Origin: Rikenellaceae bacterium
Lineage (GTDB): Bacteria; Bacteroidota; Bacteroidia; Bacteroidales; Rikenellaceae
Direction: 5' to 3'
DNA length: 64,000 nucleotides
Assembly: GCA_015060005.1 (NCBI GenBank)
Contig: SUZI01000001.1
Coordinates: 186,001-250,000, forward strand
Shown: positions 17,189 through 26,480 of the stretch, in pieces
Layout: each line of letters starts with the position of its first letter
Numbering within the stretch: position 1 is the stretch's first letter
Translations under genes and position numbers: made by a program
Notes under the pieces: model-generated
What the model was told of the DNA's origin: nothing
Databases searched by the model: none
What the model saw: only the letters and a program-made list of their open reading frames with translations

Positions 17189-18469
17189 ATGAAGAATTTA
17201 TCAATTTTAACAATCTTGTTGGCTTGTATCAGCCTGAATTTCAGCTGCAAAGAGGAGGTTAATCCTACTTATGTGTTCCCTGAATCACAAATCACCCCTG
17301 CAGCAACCATTACCCCTGTGCAGAAGAGCACCTCTTCTATCACTTTGTTCATTAAATCGAGTAATGCCGAGGAGTGTGCATACTACTACACCGAAGGTGA
17401 GACACTCTCGATGACCACAGCCGAGGTCTTTGCTCAGGGTACAGTTATCAACGCCGAGGATGGCGTAAACGTAACAGTTGAGGAGCTCACTCCTGCTACT
17501 GCTTACACCTTCATCGCAGCGGCACGCGATAACGAGAAGGGTTCTGTTTGCTCGCCTGTAACAGTCATCACAGCAAGCAACGCTCCCGAGTCAAACTATC
17601 CAAAGTATGTTACATTCGAGTCATTCGAGAGAAGTGTCTCTGGCGGCGTAGCAAAGGGTTACATCGTAACAGCCGACCTCAAGACCAATAAGAAACTCCG
17701 TTTCCGTCCTACTCACCTCGACCCTGCAAAGACTCCTACCGCAGTATTTGAGTACTTCAATGGCTTGGATATGGGTACTCCATACGTAGTATCTAACGGT
17801 GGTTACTTCTGGGATGGTGCATCACTCAGCCTCTGCATCACCGATGGTGAGGTTAAGTCTATCGCTACCGAGTTAGCATACCCTAACGACGCTAATGGCA
17901 ACCAGATTATCGCTTATCCTGTTCGTGCAGCACTCGGTCAGATGGCTGACGGCTCATTTGAGGCTACCTGGGTTTACTGCATCGGCGGCAAGCCTTACTC
18001 ATTCCCTTCTCCACTCGGCAACGACGAGGCAACTCAGACCTTTATGCCAAATGCTCCTACCGCAAGCACTGCTGGTGCAAAACTTTGGGAGCCTGAGCAG
18101 GCTATCGGTGGCGGCCCTATGTTGGTCTACAAGGGTAAGAACGTAGCTATGGACTACTACTATCGCGAGATTATGCACACAGGTGGTACAAGTGGTAACA
18201 CAGCTCAGCCTCGTACAGCTATCGGCGGTACCAAGAATGGTAAGATGATGCTCGTTGTATGCGACGGCCGTGGCAAGGGCGGTTCTAACGGTATGACTCT
18301 CTCGGAGATGGCAGACCTCTTCGTTGAGATGGGTATGGACTATGCTATCAACCTCGATGGTGGTGGTTCATCGGCTATCGTAGGCTATGATGGTCAGCTC
18401 TATAACAACCCAAGCGATGGCAGCCAGCGTGCAGTTCCTACAGCTATCGTAATTTCTGAAGTTGAATAA
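17189..18469 (+). CDS. phosphodiester glycosidase (NAGPA domain) lipoprotein
   Basis: The 426-residue lipoprotein has a lipobox NFSC (Cys20). Residues about 30-130 form a fibronectin/Ig-like domain that is also present in the protein at 26481-28172. The remainder is a NAGPA (PF09992-type) domain: NGGYFWDG near 210, RTAIGG near 345, and the hallmark LDGGGSSAI with Asp390-Gly393. Vertebrate NAGPA removes N-acetylglucosamine from GlcNAc-1-phospho-mannose, hydrolysing a sugar-1-phosphodiester. It is the first gene of the locus, 43 bp before a TIM-barrel hydrolase. The expected role is cleavage of an alpha-HexNAc-1-phosphodiester or a related glycosidic bond on the target glycan, but bacterial members vary in substrate. 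Confidence 0.9.
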   Translation: MKNLSILTILLACISLNFSCKEEVNPTYVFPESQITPAATITPVQKSTSSITLFIKSSNAEECAYYYTEGETLSMTTAEVFAQGTVINAEDGVNVTVEELTPATAYTFIAAARDNEKGSVCSPVTVITASNAPESNYPKYVTFESFERSVSGGVAKGYIVTADLKTNKKLRFRPTHLDPAKTPTAVFEYFNGLDMGTPYVVSNGGYFWDGASLSLCITDGEVKSIATELAYPNDANGNQIIAYPVRAALGQMADGSFEATWVYCIGGKPYSFPSPLGNDEATQTFMPNAPTASTAGAKLWEPEQAIGGGPMLVYKGKNVAMDYYYREIMHTGGTSGNTAQPRTAIGGTKNGKMMLVVCDGRGKGGSNGMTLSEMADLFVEMGMDYAINLDGGGSSAIVGYDGQLYNNPSDGSQRAVPTAIVISEVE

Positions 18470-18512
18470 TTCTTAAGCGTATAATCATATATATAAATAG
18501 GTATAAACAACT

Positions 18513-19838
18513 ATGAATAGAATTTTATCACTTCTCGCATTTGTTCTCGTTGCATCGGTCGCTACAAGCTGCTGCAAGGCTACAACTGTCGAGACAAAGC
18601 CTGCGAAGCCCGTATATATGTGGGTGGACTGCGAGGCTAACTTCGAGCGTATGAGTTCACAGGACTCTATCGCTTACTATGTTGATAAGATGAAGTCTAT
18701 CGGCATCACCGATATCGTTGTCGACGTTAAGTCTATTATGGGTGAGACACTCTACGACAGTAAGTATGCTCCCTATATGGCTGAGTTCGAGGGCACTGTT
18801 CGCCCACGCGAGTACGATATGATGCAGCACTTCATCGACTACGGACACAAGGCTGGTCTGCGTGTTCACGGTTCACTTAACATCTTCGCTGGAGGTCATA
18901 TGATTTTCAAGCGTGGTATCATCTACAACGAGCACCCTGAGTGGCAGTCTATCGTCTATATGCCTGATGGCAAGTTGGTACCTATCAGCGAGATGAAGAA
19001 CAACTACAACGGTATGCTCAACCCATCTAACCCTGAGGTACGCGAGTACCAGAAGGCTATCTTGGTAGAGTTTGCTGAGCGTTATCCTGAGGCTGACGGT
19101 ATCATCTTCGACCGTCTGCGTTATGACAACATCACATCCGACTTCTCGGACCTCTCACGTCAACAGTTTGAGCAGTGGAGCGGCCACGCAGTAGAGAACT
19201 TCCCCGAGGATATTATGACTTGGGAGGGCAAGCAGTGGCGTCCTGCCAAGTACTTCAAGGAGTGGATTGAGTGGCGTGCTACCGTCATCAAGTCATTCGT
19301 TGAGGAGGCTCACGCAGCTATCCACGCTGTCAACCCCGACATCCTTATCGGCGACTACACAGGTGCTTGGTATCCTACCTACTATCAGCTGGGTGTAAAC
19401 TGGGCAAGTACCAAGTACGACCCATCGGAGCGTTATCCTGATTGGGCATCGGAGAACTACTACAAGACAGGCTATGCCGACTTGTTGGATATCTATATGA
19501 CAGGTCTTTACTATACTTTGGTTACTAAGGACGAGGTTGACGCAGCTCAGGGACGCGTTGTTGGTCAGCGTACCGAGTCGGGTATGGATCCTAACGATTT
19601 GACCTATTGCTACTCTGTTGAGGGTGGTGCCGAGCTTGCTCAGGCTATCACTTGTGGCGTAGTTCCTGTTGCCGGCTCACTCTACGTAGACCAGTACGAG
19701 CAGGATAAGGAGCAGTTTGGTCGTGCCGTTAAGCAGGTTATGCAGAGCTGCGAGGGCGGACTGATGATTTTCGACCTCGTACACATCGTAAACCGCGATT
19801 GGTGGGATGTGTTGGAGCAGAATATGAAAGTGGAATAA
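18513..19838 (+). CDS. putative TIM-barrel glycoside hydrolase lipoprotein (GHL10/family-10-like), copy 1
   Basis: The 441-residue protein has a lipobox TSC (Cys20) and then a single predicted (beta/alpha)8 domain. Typical strand motifs are YMWVDCEANF, DIVVDVKS, AGLRVHGSLNIF and DGIIFDRLRYDN (195-206), with conserved acidic and arginine residues, then GDYTGAWYPTYY and a C-terminal DLVHI. This resembles glycosyl-hydrolase-like proteins annotated as family 10-like or alpha-amylase-like, not true GH10. It is clearly paralogous to the second copy at 26481-28172 (shared DGII[FL]DR.R[YF]D and LGVNWAS). It is likely to cleave a backbone or side-chain linkage outside the cytoplasm. Specificity is unknown. 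Confidence 0.85.
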   Translation: MNRILSLLAFVLVASVATSCCKATTVETKPAKPVYMWVDCEANFERMSSQDSIAYYVDKMKSIGITDIVVDVKSIMGETLYDSKYAPYMAEFEGTVRPREYDMMQHFIDYGHKAGLRVHGSLNIFAGGHMIFKRGIIYNEHPEWQSIVYMPDGKLVPISEMKNNYNGMLNPSNPEVREYQKAILVEFAERYPEADGIIFDRLRYDNITSDFSDLSRQQFEQWSGHAVENFPEDIMTWEGKQWRPAKYFKEWIEWRATVIKSFVEEAHAAIHAVNPDILIGDYTGAWYPTYYQLGVNWASTKYDPSERYPDWASENYYKTGYADLLDIYMTGLYYTLVTKDEVDAAQGRVVGQRTESGMDPNDLTYCYSVEGGAELAQAITCGVVPVAGSLYVDQYEQDKEQFGRAVKQVMQSCEGGLMIFDLVHIVNRDWWDVLEQNMKVE

Positions 19839-19866
19839 CAAATCACAAACTTAAAACTAAATAACT

Positions 19867-22800
19867 ATGAAACATTTATCCCATTCTAAAGGGGGACGTG
19901 CTTTGTTGAGCGTTGTGGCCTCAACAATATTTGCCCTCTTTATGGTTTTGAGTCCAAGTGCAGCTTGGGCACAGAACGTTGTGAAGGGAACAGTTGTTGA
20001 TGAAGCGGGCGAACCTATTATTGGTGCTACCGTTATGGTTGAGGGTACTACAACAGGTGCTTCTACCGACATCAACGGTAAGTTCTCTCTTACTGCCGAG
20101 GTTGGCAGTCATCTAGAGATTTCATTCCTCGGTATGGAGACAGTTTATGTTCCAGTCACTGCAAGCATGAAAAATCTCATTGTTGAGTTGAAGAATGAGG
20201 CTGAGCGTCTGGACGAGGTTGTTGTCGTAGGTTACGGTGTTCAGAAGAAGCAGTCTGTAACAGCCGCTATCTCTCAGATTTCTGGTAAGGATTTGGAGAA
20301 GGCTCCTATGGGCGACGTAACCAATATGTTGGCAGGTCGTGTTGCCGGTGTAACAGCCGTTCAGCAGTCAGGTCAGCCAGGTGCCGATGGTTCATCGCTG
20401 ATGGTACGTGGTCAGTCTGTACTCTACATCGTTGACGGTGTGCCCCGTGATATAAGCCAGATTAACCCCGAGGATATCGAGTCTATCTCTGTCCTGAAGG
20501 ATGCTTCGGCAGCTGCCGTTTATGGTCTGGATGGTAACACCGTTATCATCGTTACCACAAAGCGTGGTCAGAAGGGTGAGTCTACAATCTCATACAAGGG
20601 CTCTTATGGTGTCAGCCAGAATGCTAACCCTATGACCCTGCTCGACGGTCCTGGTTATGCTTATTGGTATAACAAGGCTTTAGAGTTGGATGGTAAGACC
20701 CCTATCTTCACCTCTGACATCGTTCAGAAGATGATTAACGAGGAGGATGGCTGGGGTAACACCAACTGGTACGACAAGGTATTCGATATCGGTCAGAATA
20801 TGTCGCACACTATCTCTGCTACCGGCGGTAACGACAATATGAACTACTTCGCATCTATCGGTATGTTCGACCAGAAGGGTAACGTCGACAACTTCAACTT
20901 CCGTCGTTACACTATGCGTGCTAACCTCACAGCGAAGATTGCTAAGAACCTCACCCTCGAGGTAGGTCTTGCCGGTCGTATTCAGGACCACGACCAGCCT
21001 ACATATAGTGCAAGTGATGCCGACTGGAACAACGTTGCACAGCAGGCTATGCGTGTTCACCCTTACGTTCCTGAGAAGGTTACAATCGATGGCGTTGAGT
21101 ACCACACAGCTACTCCTACTGCATCGGCTACAGTAAACCCTGTTGCTGCATACGAGGAGTCTGGCTCTAACAAGCGTCTGGCTACATACATCGAGCCTAA
21201 CATCTCACTGCGTTGGGATATTCCTTGGGTTAAGGGCTTGTCTGCTAAGTTCTTCGCATCTTACGATATGACCTTCACTCACACTAAGCTCTTCTCTACT
21301 CCATACGACTTGGCTTTGGCTAACTTCGCATACGATGAGAATGGCTACATCAGCAAGATGAACTACACCGTTAGCCAGACTTATTCAGGTCTTGGCTCAG
21401 AGAACTCTTTGCAGGAGGCATCTTACTACAACTACTATGGCGTTACTCAGACCAGCCTCTCATACGACAACACCTTTGGCAAGCACCGTGTAGCTGCTTT
21501 GGCACTGTTGGAGACTCGCGACTACAAGAGCAACAACCACTATGGTCGTATGTATGACCTGTTGTTTGAGAACCTGCCAGAGCTTAACTTCGGTGATTCA
21601 TCAAGCGACAAGCGTACTATCGGTGGTACAAGCGGCCGCAGCCGTCAGGTTGGTTTCGTTGTTCGTTTGAACTACGACTACGACAACCGTATCTACGTTG
21701 AGCTCTCGGGTCGTTACGACGGTACTTACCTCTTCTCTGGTATGAACGGCTCACGTTGGGGCTTCTTCCCTGCTGCATCTGCAGGATGGCGTATCTCTGA
21801 GGAGAAGTGGTTTGGTGCAGACTGGGTTGATAACTTGAAGCTCCGTGGAGGTATCGGTTTGACAGGTACATCTGCTGTTAGTGCATACCAGTACCTCAAC
21901 ACAATGACTATCTCTGGCGGTAACGCAGTAGTTATCGGTGGTCAGGGTCAGCAGAGCATCTATACATCGGGCGTAGCTAACCCTAACATCACTTGGGAGA
22001 AGAACCTCAACTACAACTTGGGTGTTGACGCAACATTCTGGGGCGGCTTGCTCGGTATCGAGGCTGACGTCTTCTACACATATAAGTACGATATGTTGGC
22101 AAGTGCATCGGGTGCTTATCCTCCATCAGTAGGTGGTTACTACCCAGCTTGGGAGAACAAGAATAAGCAGGATGTACGCGGTTTCGACTTCTCTATCTCA
22201 CACAACCACCGTGCAGGCGACTTTAGCTATGGCATCAAGTTTATGGGCTCATACGCTAAGCGTCGTTGGTTGCTCTACTCTGGCGATGCAGACAACGCAC
22301 CTGACTACCAGAAGCTTACCGGCAAGGAGGTTGGTTCTGTTATCGGTTTCATCGACCAGGGCTTGTTCCAGAGCGTAGAGGAGATTGAGAACTCTCCAAC
22401 AATGGTTGGTAAGCCAATCCGCGTAGGTGATATCAAGTATCTCGACCGCAACGGTGATGGTAAGATCTCTTACGAGCAGGACCGTGGTTATGTAGGCACT
22501 TCAGTATATCCTAAGTTCACTGCCGGTCTGTCATTCAACTGCGAGTGGAAGGGTATCGACTTCAACTTCCTGTTGCAGGGTGCTACAGGTAGCACTATCG
22601 CTTTGACAGGTGTTTACTCAGGCGGTATTATGGATAACACCTCTATGACCAAGCCATTCTACCACGATGGTAACTCACCATTCTACCTCGTGGAGAACTC
22701 TTGGACACCAGATAACACAGGAGCTTACTTCCCACGTTTGTCATTGGATAGCAGTTCAAACAACGCTTACTCATCAACTCGCTGGTATCGTCCAGGTGAT

Positions 22801-23019
22801 TACCTCCGTCTGAAGACTATGCAGCTCGGTTATACCCTCCCTGCAAAGATTACCAAGAAGGTAGGTATCCAGCGTGTACGAGTATATGTTGAGGGCTCTA
22901 ACCTCTTCACTTTGAGCCACGTCGGTAAGTACAATATCGACCCTGAGTTGCCAAGTGTAAACAACGGTTACTACCCACAGCAGCGTGTTATGTCTGTAGG
23001 TTTGAATATCACTCTATAA
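19867..23019 (+). CDS. SusC/RagA-type TonB-linked outer-membrane transporter
   Basis: The 1050-residue protein has a signal region ending AWA and a carboxypeptidase-regulatory domain (about 38-118, VVKGTVVDEAGEPIIGATV). It then has the TonB-box region LDEVVVVGYGVQKKQ near 117-131, a plug domain (GDVTNMLAGRVAGV, LYIVDGVPR) and a long 22-strand-type barrel ending GLNITL. SusC proteins import oligosaccharides, with a SusD lid, using TonB energy. The partner SusD begins 10 bp downstream. Many barrel codons use GGT/GCT/ATC in a pattern expected of highly expressed genes. Confidence 0.97.
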   Translation: MKHLSHSKGGRALLSVVASTIFALFMVLSPSAAWAQNVVKGTVVDEAGEPIIGATVMVEGTTTGASTDINGKFSLTAEVGSHLEISFLGMETVYVPVTASMKNLIVELKNEAERLDEVVVVGYGVQKKQSVTAAISQISGKDLEKAPMGDVTNMLAGRVAGVTAVQQSGQPGADGSSLMVRGQSVLYIVDGVPRDISQINPEDIESISVLKDASAAAVYGLDGNTVIIVTTKRGQKGESTISYKGSYGVSQNANPMTLLDGPGYAYWYNKALELDGKTPIFTSDIVQKMINEEDGWGNTNWYDKVFDIGQNMSHTISATGGNDNMNYFASIGMFDQKGNVDNFNFRRYTMRANLTAKIAKNLTLEVGLAGRIQDHDQPTYSASDADWNNVAQQAMRVHPYVPEKVTIDGVEYHTATPTASATVNPVAAYEESGSNKRLATYIEPNISLRWDIPWVKGLSAKFFASYDMTFTHTKLFSTPYDLALANFAYDENGYISKMNYTVSQTYSGLGSENSLQEASYYNYYGVTQTSLSYDNTFGKHRVAALALLETRDYKSNNHYGRMYDLLFENLPELNFGDSSSDKRTIGGTSGRSRQVGFVVRLNYDYDNRIYVELSGRYDGTYLFSGMNGSRWGFFPAASAGWRISEEKWFGADWVDNLKLRGGIGLTGTSAVSAYQYLNTMTISGGNAVVIGGQGQQSIYTSGVANPNITWEKNLNYNLGVDATFWGGLLGIEADVFYTYKYDMLASASGAYPPSVGGYYPAWENKNKQDVRGFDFSISHNHRAGDFSYGIKFMGSYAKRRWLLYSGDADNAPDYQKLTGKEVGSVIGFIDQGLFQSVEEIENSPTMVGKPIRVGDIKYLDRNGDGKISYEQDRGYVGTSVYPKFTAGLSFNCEWKGIDFNFLLQGATGSTIALTGVYSGGIMDNTSMTKPFYHDGNSPFYLVENSWTPDNTGAYFPRLSLDSSSNNAYSSTRWYRPGDYLRLKTMQLGYTLPAKITKKVGIQRVRVYVEGSNLFTLSHVGKYNIDPELPSVNNGYYPQQRVMSVGLNITL

Positions 23020-23029
23020 TCCGAAAAAT

Positions 23030-24673
23030 TTGAAAACTATGAAAAACAGAATTTTAGTATTGTTCTTGTCGTTCCTATCTCTCGGATTAGTGAGTTGTAA
23101 CGACTACCTGGAGCTTACTCCAACCGACAAGGTATCTGATAAGTCGGCGTGGGAGAACCAGGCTGCAACAGATTTGTATGTAAACAACTTCTACGAATAT
23201 ATCCACGTATATGGACAGTTCGGAGATCAGCAGTTCAGCGGCAACCTCACCGAGGGTTTGACCGAGACATTCAAGTATGGTAGCCCTATCGTAGGTAACC
23301 GTGCCGGCGACTGCAACTACTATGTATTTACCCCTGAGACACTCTCAAGTGCGGGTAGCTACCTCGATTGTTGGACCAATACCTATACTCGTATTCGTCG
23401 CATCAACGAGTTCTTGGCAGCTATGGAGAACTACTCTACCTACTCTGCTGAGGTAAACACTCTCTACGAGGCACAGGCACGTTTCTTCCGTGCATTCCTC
23501 TACTTCCAGCTCGCTAAGCGTCACGGTGGTCAGGCTATCATCTTCAAGACATTGGCTGAGACCGTGAAGAACACTCCTTTGACCTCTGCTGAGGATACTT
23601 GGCAGTACATCTACGACGAGTTCACCTTCGCTGCGGAGAATCTTCCTGCAGAGTGGAATGAGGCTAACAAGGGTCGTGTAACTAAGGGTGCTGCTTACGC
23701 TATGTTGTGCCGTGCTATGCTTTACGCTGAGCGTTGGGCTGATGCTAAGGCTGCTGGTGAGGAGGTTTTGAAGCTCGGTTACTCTTTGGCTTCTACTTAT
23801 GAGGCTGCAACAGCTGGTGGCAATTCAGAGTCTATCCTGGAGTTCAACTACCTCGTTACAGGTCCTAACCACTATTGGGATCGCTATATGTGTATGTACC
23901 ACGAGTACACTACCGCTGGTGGTGCTACTCCTACTCAGGAGATGGTCGAGAGCTACGAGGACAAGAATGGTAATAAGGTTGACTGGAGTGCTTGGCATTC
24001 AGCTGATGGCACTACTCAGTATCCTCCTTACGAGAGTCTTGAGCCACGTTTCGCTGCAACTATCCTCTACAACGGTGCTATGTGGAAGGGCGTAGAGCTC
24101 GAGTGCTGTGTTAATGGTACCTATGGTACATACGTAGACTACGGCGTAGAGCCTTATCCTTATGGCAAGACCGTTACCGGTTACTATATGCGTAAGTTCC
24201 GCCAGGAGGCAAACACCGACCTTACCAACATCGCTTCAACCTCTACTTGGGTTGAGTTGCGTCTTGCAGAGGTTCTGTTGAACTTGGCTGAGGCTGAGAT
24301 GCGTCTTGGTAACGATGCTGCTGCTATGGGCTACATCGCTCAGATTCGTTCTCGCGTAGGTCTTCCAACAGACCTTTCTCTCACAGGCGAGGATTGCTTC
24401 GCTGCATTGCGTCACGAGCGTAAGATTGAGCTCGCATACGAGGGACACCTTTGGTGGGATATGCGTCGTTGGAAGCTCTCTGAGCAGGCATACAATGGCT
24501 ACCGTGTTCACGGTTTGAAGATTACGAAGGAGGGTTCTGGCTACCGCTACTCATACGTTGATTGCGACGGTCAGGATCGTAAGTTCCTCACTCGTATGTA
24601 TCGTCTTCCTATTCCTGATGCAGAGTTGCAGAACAACAATGCAATACAACAGTTTGATGAGTGGAACTTCTAA
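23030..24673 (+). CDS. SusD/RagB-type substrate-binding lipoprotein
   Basis: The 547-residue lipoprotein has a lipobox VSC (Cys20) and the typical SusD opening NDYLELTPTDKVSDKSAWEN. TPR-like helices follow (ARFFRAFLYFQLAKRHGG, AYAMLCRAMLYAERW), then the C-terminal SusD block LRHERKIELAYEGHLWWDMRRWK and the ending LPIPDAELQNNNAIQQ. It forms the hinged lid over SusC and binds the glycan at the surface. It is followed 12 bp later by a DUF5018 lipoprotein that occupies the SusE/SGBP position. Confidence 0.97.
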   Translation: MKTMKNRILVLFLSFLSLGLVSCNDYLELTPTDKVSDKSAWENQAATDLYVNNFYEYIHVYGQFGDQQFSGNLTEGLTETFKYGSPIVGNRAGDCNYYVFTPETLSSAGSYLDCWTNTYTRIRRINEFLAAMENYSTYSAEVNTLYEAQARFFRAFLYFQLAKRHGGQAIIFKTLAETVKNTPLTSAEDTWQYIYDEFTFAAENLPAEWNEANKGRVTKGAAYAMLCRAMLYAERWADAKAAGEEVLKLGYSLASTYEAATAGGNSESILEFNYLVTGPNHYWDRYMCMYHEYTTAGGATPTQEMVESYEDKNGNKVDWSAWHSADGTTQYPPYESLEPRFAATILYNGAMWKGVELECCVNGTYGTYVDYGVEPYPYGKTVTGYYMRKFRQEANTDLTNIASTSTWVELRLAEVLLNLAEAEMRLGNDAAAMGYIAQIRSRVGLPTDLSLTGEDCFAALRHERKIELAYEGHLWWDMRRWKLSEQAYNGYRVHGLKITKEGSGYRYSYVDCDGQDRKFLTRMYRLPIPDAELQNNNAIQQFDEWNF

Positions 24674-24685
24674 CAGCTACCGATT

Positions 24686-26407
24686 ATGAAAAAGATATTA
24701 TTTTGGATGTTAATGGCAGTCGTACTCCCTATGACTGCTTGCCAGGAGCCAGAGGACTTAGTTCCAGCGGCTGCCAATAAGGGCATCAACAATCTGACTG
24801 TATATCCTACCTGGGAGGGCTATCACACAGCCGACAACTCAGGTTTCAACAGTAAGATTGACTACGAGAAGCATACTATTACTATTCAGGTTCCTTACAA
24901 TATTCCTGTGGAGTCTGACGTAGTAACCAACTTGGAGGATTACAAGAAGGTATGGGTATTGTTCAACCTTGACGATAACGCTTACCTCTCTCCAAACCTT
25001 GTAACTATCGATTTGACACAGACCTACACTGTTACTCTTATCGACCAGAAGAAGGAGCAGAGCACCTGGACTATAAAGGCAGAGCTTGCCAAGAGCTCAG
25101 CTTGCGATATCGAGGCATTCTCTATCCGCGATTTGGGCATCTCGGCTCTTATCGACAAGAATGGAGGTACTGCATCGCTTATTTACTTCAACGAGTTGCA
25201 GAACGTCTTTGCTGACTACACCCTCTCTCCACACGCACGCATCGTGCCTGACCCATCGAAGACAGCCTTCTGGTGCTCACCTTCTGAGCCTATGAAGTTC
25301 ACTGTCATCGCTCAGGATGGTGTTACTAAGCGTGAGTGGGTACTTCAGCAGACCGAGCCTGCAAAGTATGAGGCAGGTATACGTCCTGGCAGTGCTAAGG
25401 TGCTGTGGATGGAGAAGCTCTCTAAGTTGGGCGTCTCTACACTCGATATGACTACCGGTGTGGCTGCTACTGACGAGCACCTCATCATCAACACACGTGG
25501 CGAGGACCCAATCGTTGTCGATGCTAAGAGCGGTGCTGTTGTCGGCACTATCAACCTCGGCTCTGTTAAGGGTGCTACCTCTAACTACTATATGACATCT
25601 GACCATAAGGGTCATATCGTCATCAACAACTCTGTGCCTGATGATGGTGGTGTGTTCCGCGTATGGCGTATGCGTGATATGAACTCTACTCCAGAGCTCT
25701 TCATCGAGTTCCCAACAGGTGATGTTATCGGTAAGCACCTCTCTGTATGGGGCGACGTTTATGGCGACGCATCATTGCAGGCTGTATATTGCGGTTGGAC
25801 ATCTGCTGGTACTACCTCAAACTTCACATGGACTGTTAAGGACGGTGTAGCTACTCAGGCTCCTTACTGGTGCCAGATTAGCGGTATGACTAAGGGTTGG
25901 ACCAACGGTGATGCTATCCGTATCGGAACTGAGACTACATCTGACTTCTTCGCTTGCGGTTACTCTGCAAACGAGTTGGGTTGGGTAGATGGTACAACCA
26001 ACGCTGTTCGCTCTTCAGTCTTTGGTGTATTGACCAATAACGAGGGTATGTTGGCTATCGATGCTGTTGAGTTCAATGGTATCAACTACGTTATGGCATC
26101 TATGGAGACCTTCTTTACTTGGGGTGTTGCCGGTGGTGCTTGGGTTATGGAGGCTAAGTATCCTCAGACCTTCTCTGGCTCACTCGAGTTGGATGCTTCA
26201 CTCGACCCAGACTGCGTAGTATGGGCATTGGACCGTGGCGACGGCGGTTATGGTCTCTACGGAGGTCGTGCTAACGACGGCACTAACGGTTCAGCTACTC
26301 AGGACGTTAAGCTGCACGTAACATCTGATGGTTACTTCATGTATGCTTACTTTATGTTCTGTAACGGTTACGTAGGTTGTGTACAGTTCGACTGTATCGC
26401 CGAGTAA
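24686..26407 (+). CDS. DUF5018-type surface lipoprotein in SusE/SGBP position
   Basis: The 573-residue lipoprotein has a lipobox TAC (Cys19). Residues about 33-130 and 135-220 form two DUF5018-like beta domains (GINNLTVYPTW, IQVPYNIPVESDV). The C-terminal ~330 residues show repeated short strands (DPIVVDAKSGAVVGTINLG, VWGDVYGDASLQ, TFFTWGVAGGAW) suggestive of a beta-propeller, and end in GCVQFDCIAE. That half is homologous to the end of the lipoprotein at 11861-14008. No catalytic motif is seen. By position it should be a surface glycan-binding protein. It closes the susCD block, and a perfect hairpin lies just downstream. Confidence 0.88.
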   Translation: MKKILFWMLMAVVLPMTACQEPEDLVPAAANKGINNLTVYPTWEGYHTADNSGFNSKIDYEKHTITIQVPYNIPVESDVVTNLEDYKKVWVLFNLDDNAYLSPNLVTIDLTQTYTVTLIDQKKEQSTWTIKAELAKSSACDIEAFSIRDLGISALIDKNGGTASLIYFNELQNVFADYTLSPHARIVPDPSKTAFWCSPSEPMKFTVIAQDGVTKREWVLQQTEPAKYEAGIRPGSAKVLWMEKLSKLGVSTLDMTTGVAATDEHLIINTRGEDPIVVDAKSGAVVGTINLGSVKGATSNYYMTSDHKGHIVINNSVPDDGGVFRVWRMRDMNSTPELFIEFPTGDVIGKHLSVWGDVYGDASLQAVYCGWTSAGTTSNFTWTVKDGVATQAPYWCQISGMTKGWTNGDAIRIGTETTSDFFACGYSANELGWVDGTTNAVRSSVFGVLTNNEGMLAIDAVEFNGINYVMASMETFFTWGVAGGAWVMEAKYPQTFSGSLELDASLDPDCVVWALDRGDGGYGLYGGRANDGTNGSATQDVKLHVTSDGYFMYAYFMFCNGYVGCVQFDCIAE

Positions 26408-26417
26408 ACTATAAAAT

Positions 26418-26443
26418 CCATAGCCCCTTGACTGGGGCTATGG
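26418..26443 (+). other. intercistronic 10-bp perfect hairpin in the locus transcript
   Basis: CCATAGCCCC (26418-26427) pairs with GGGGCTATGG (26434-26443) around a 6-base loop. There is no T run after it. It could stabilise the upstream susCD mRNA or partly reduce downstream transcription. Confidence 0.65.
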
Positions 26444-26480
26444 GTACACGATACAAATACAATAACAAAACAATAAAACG

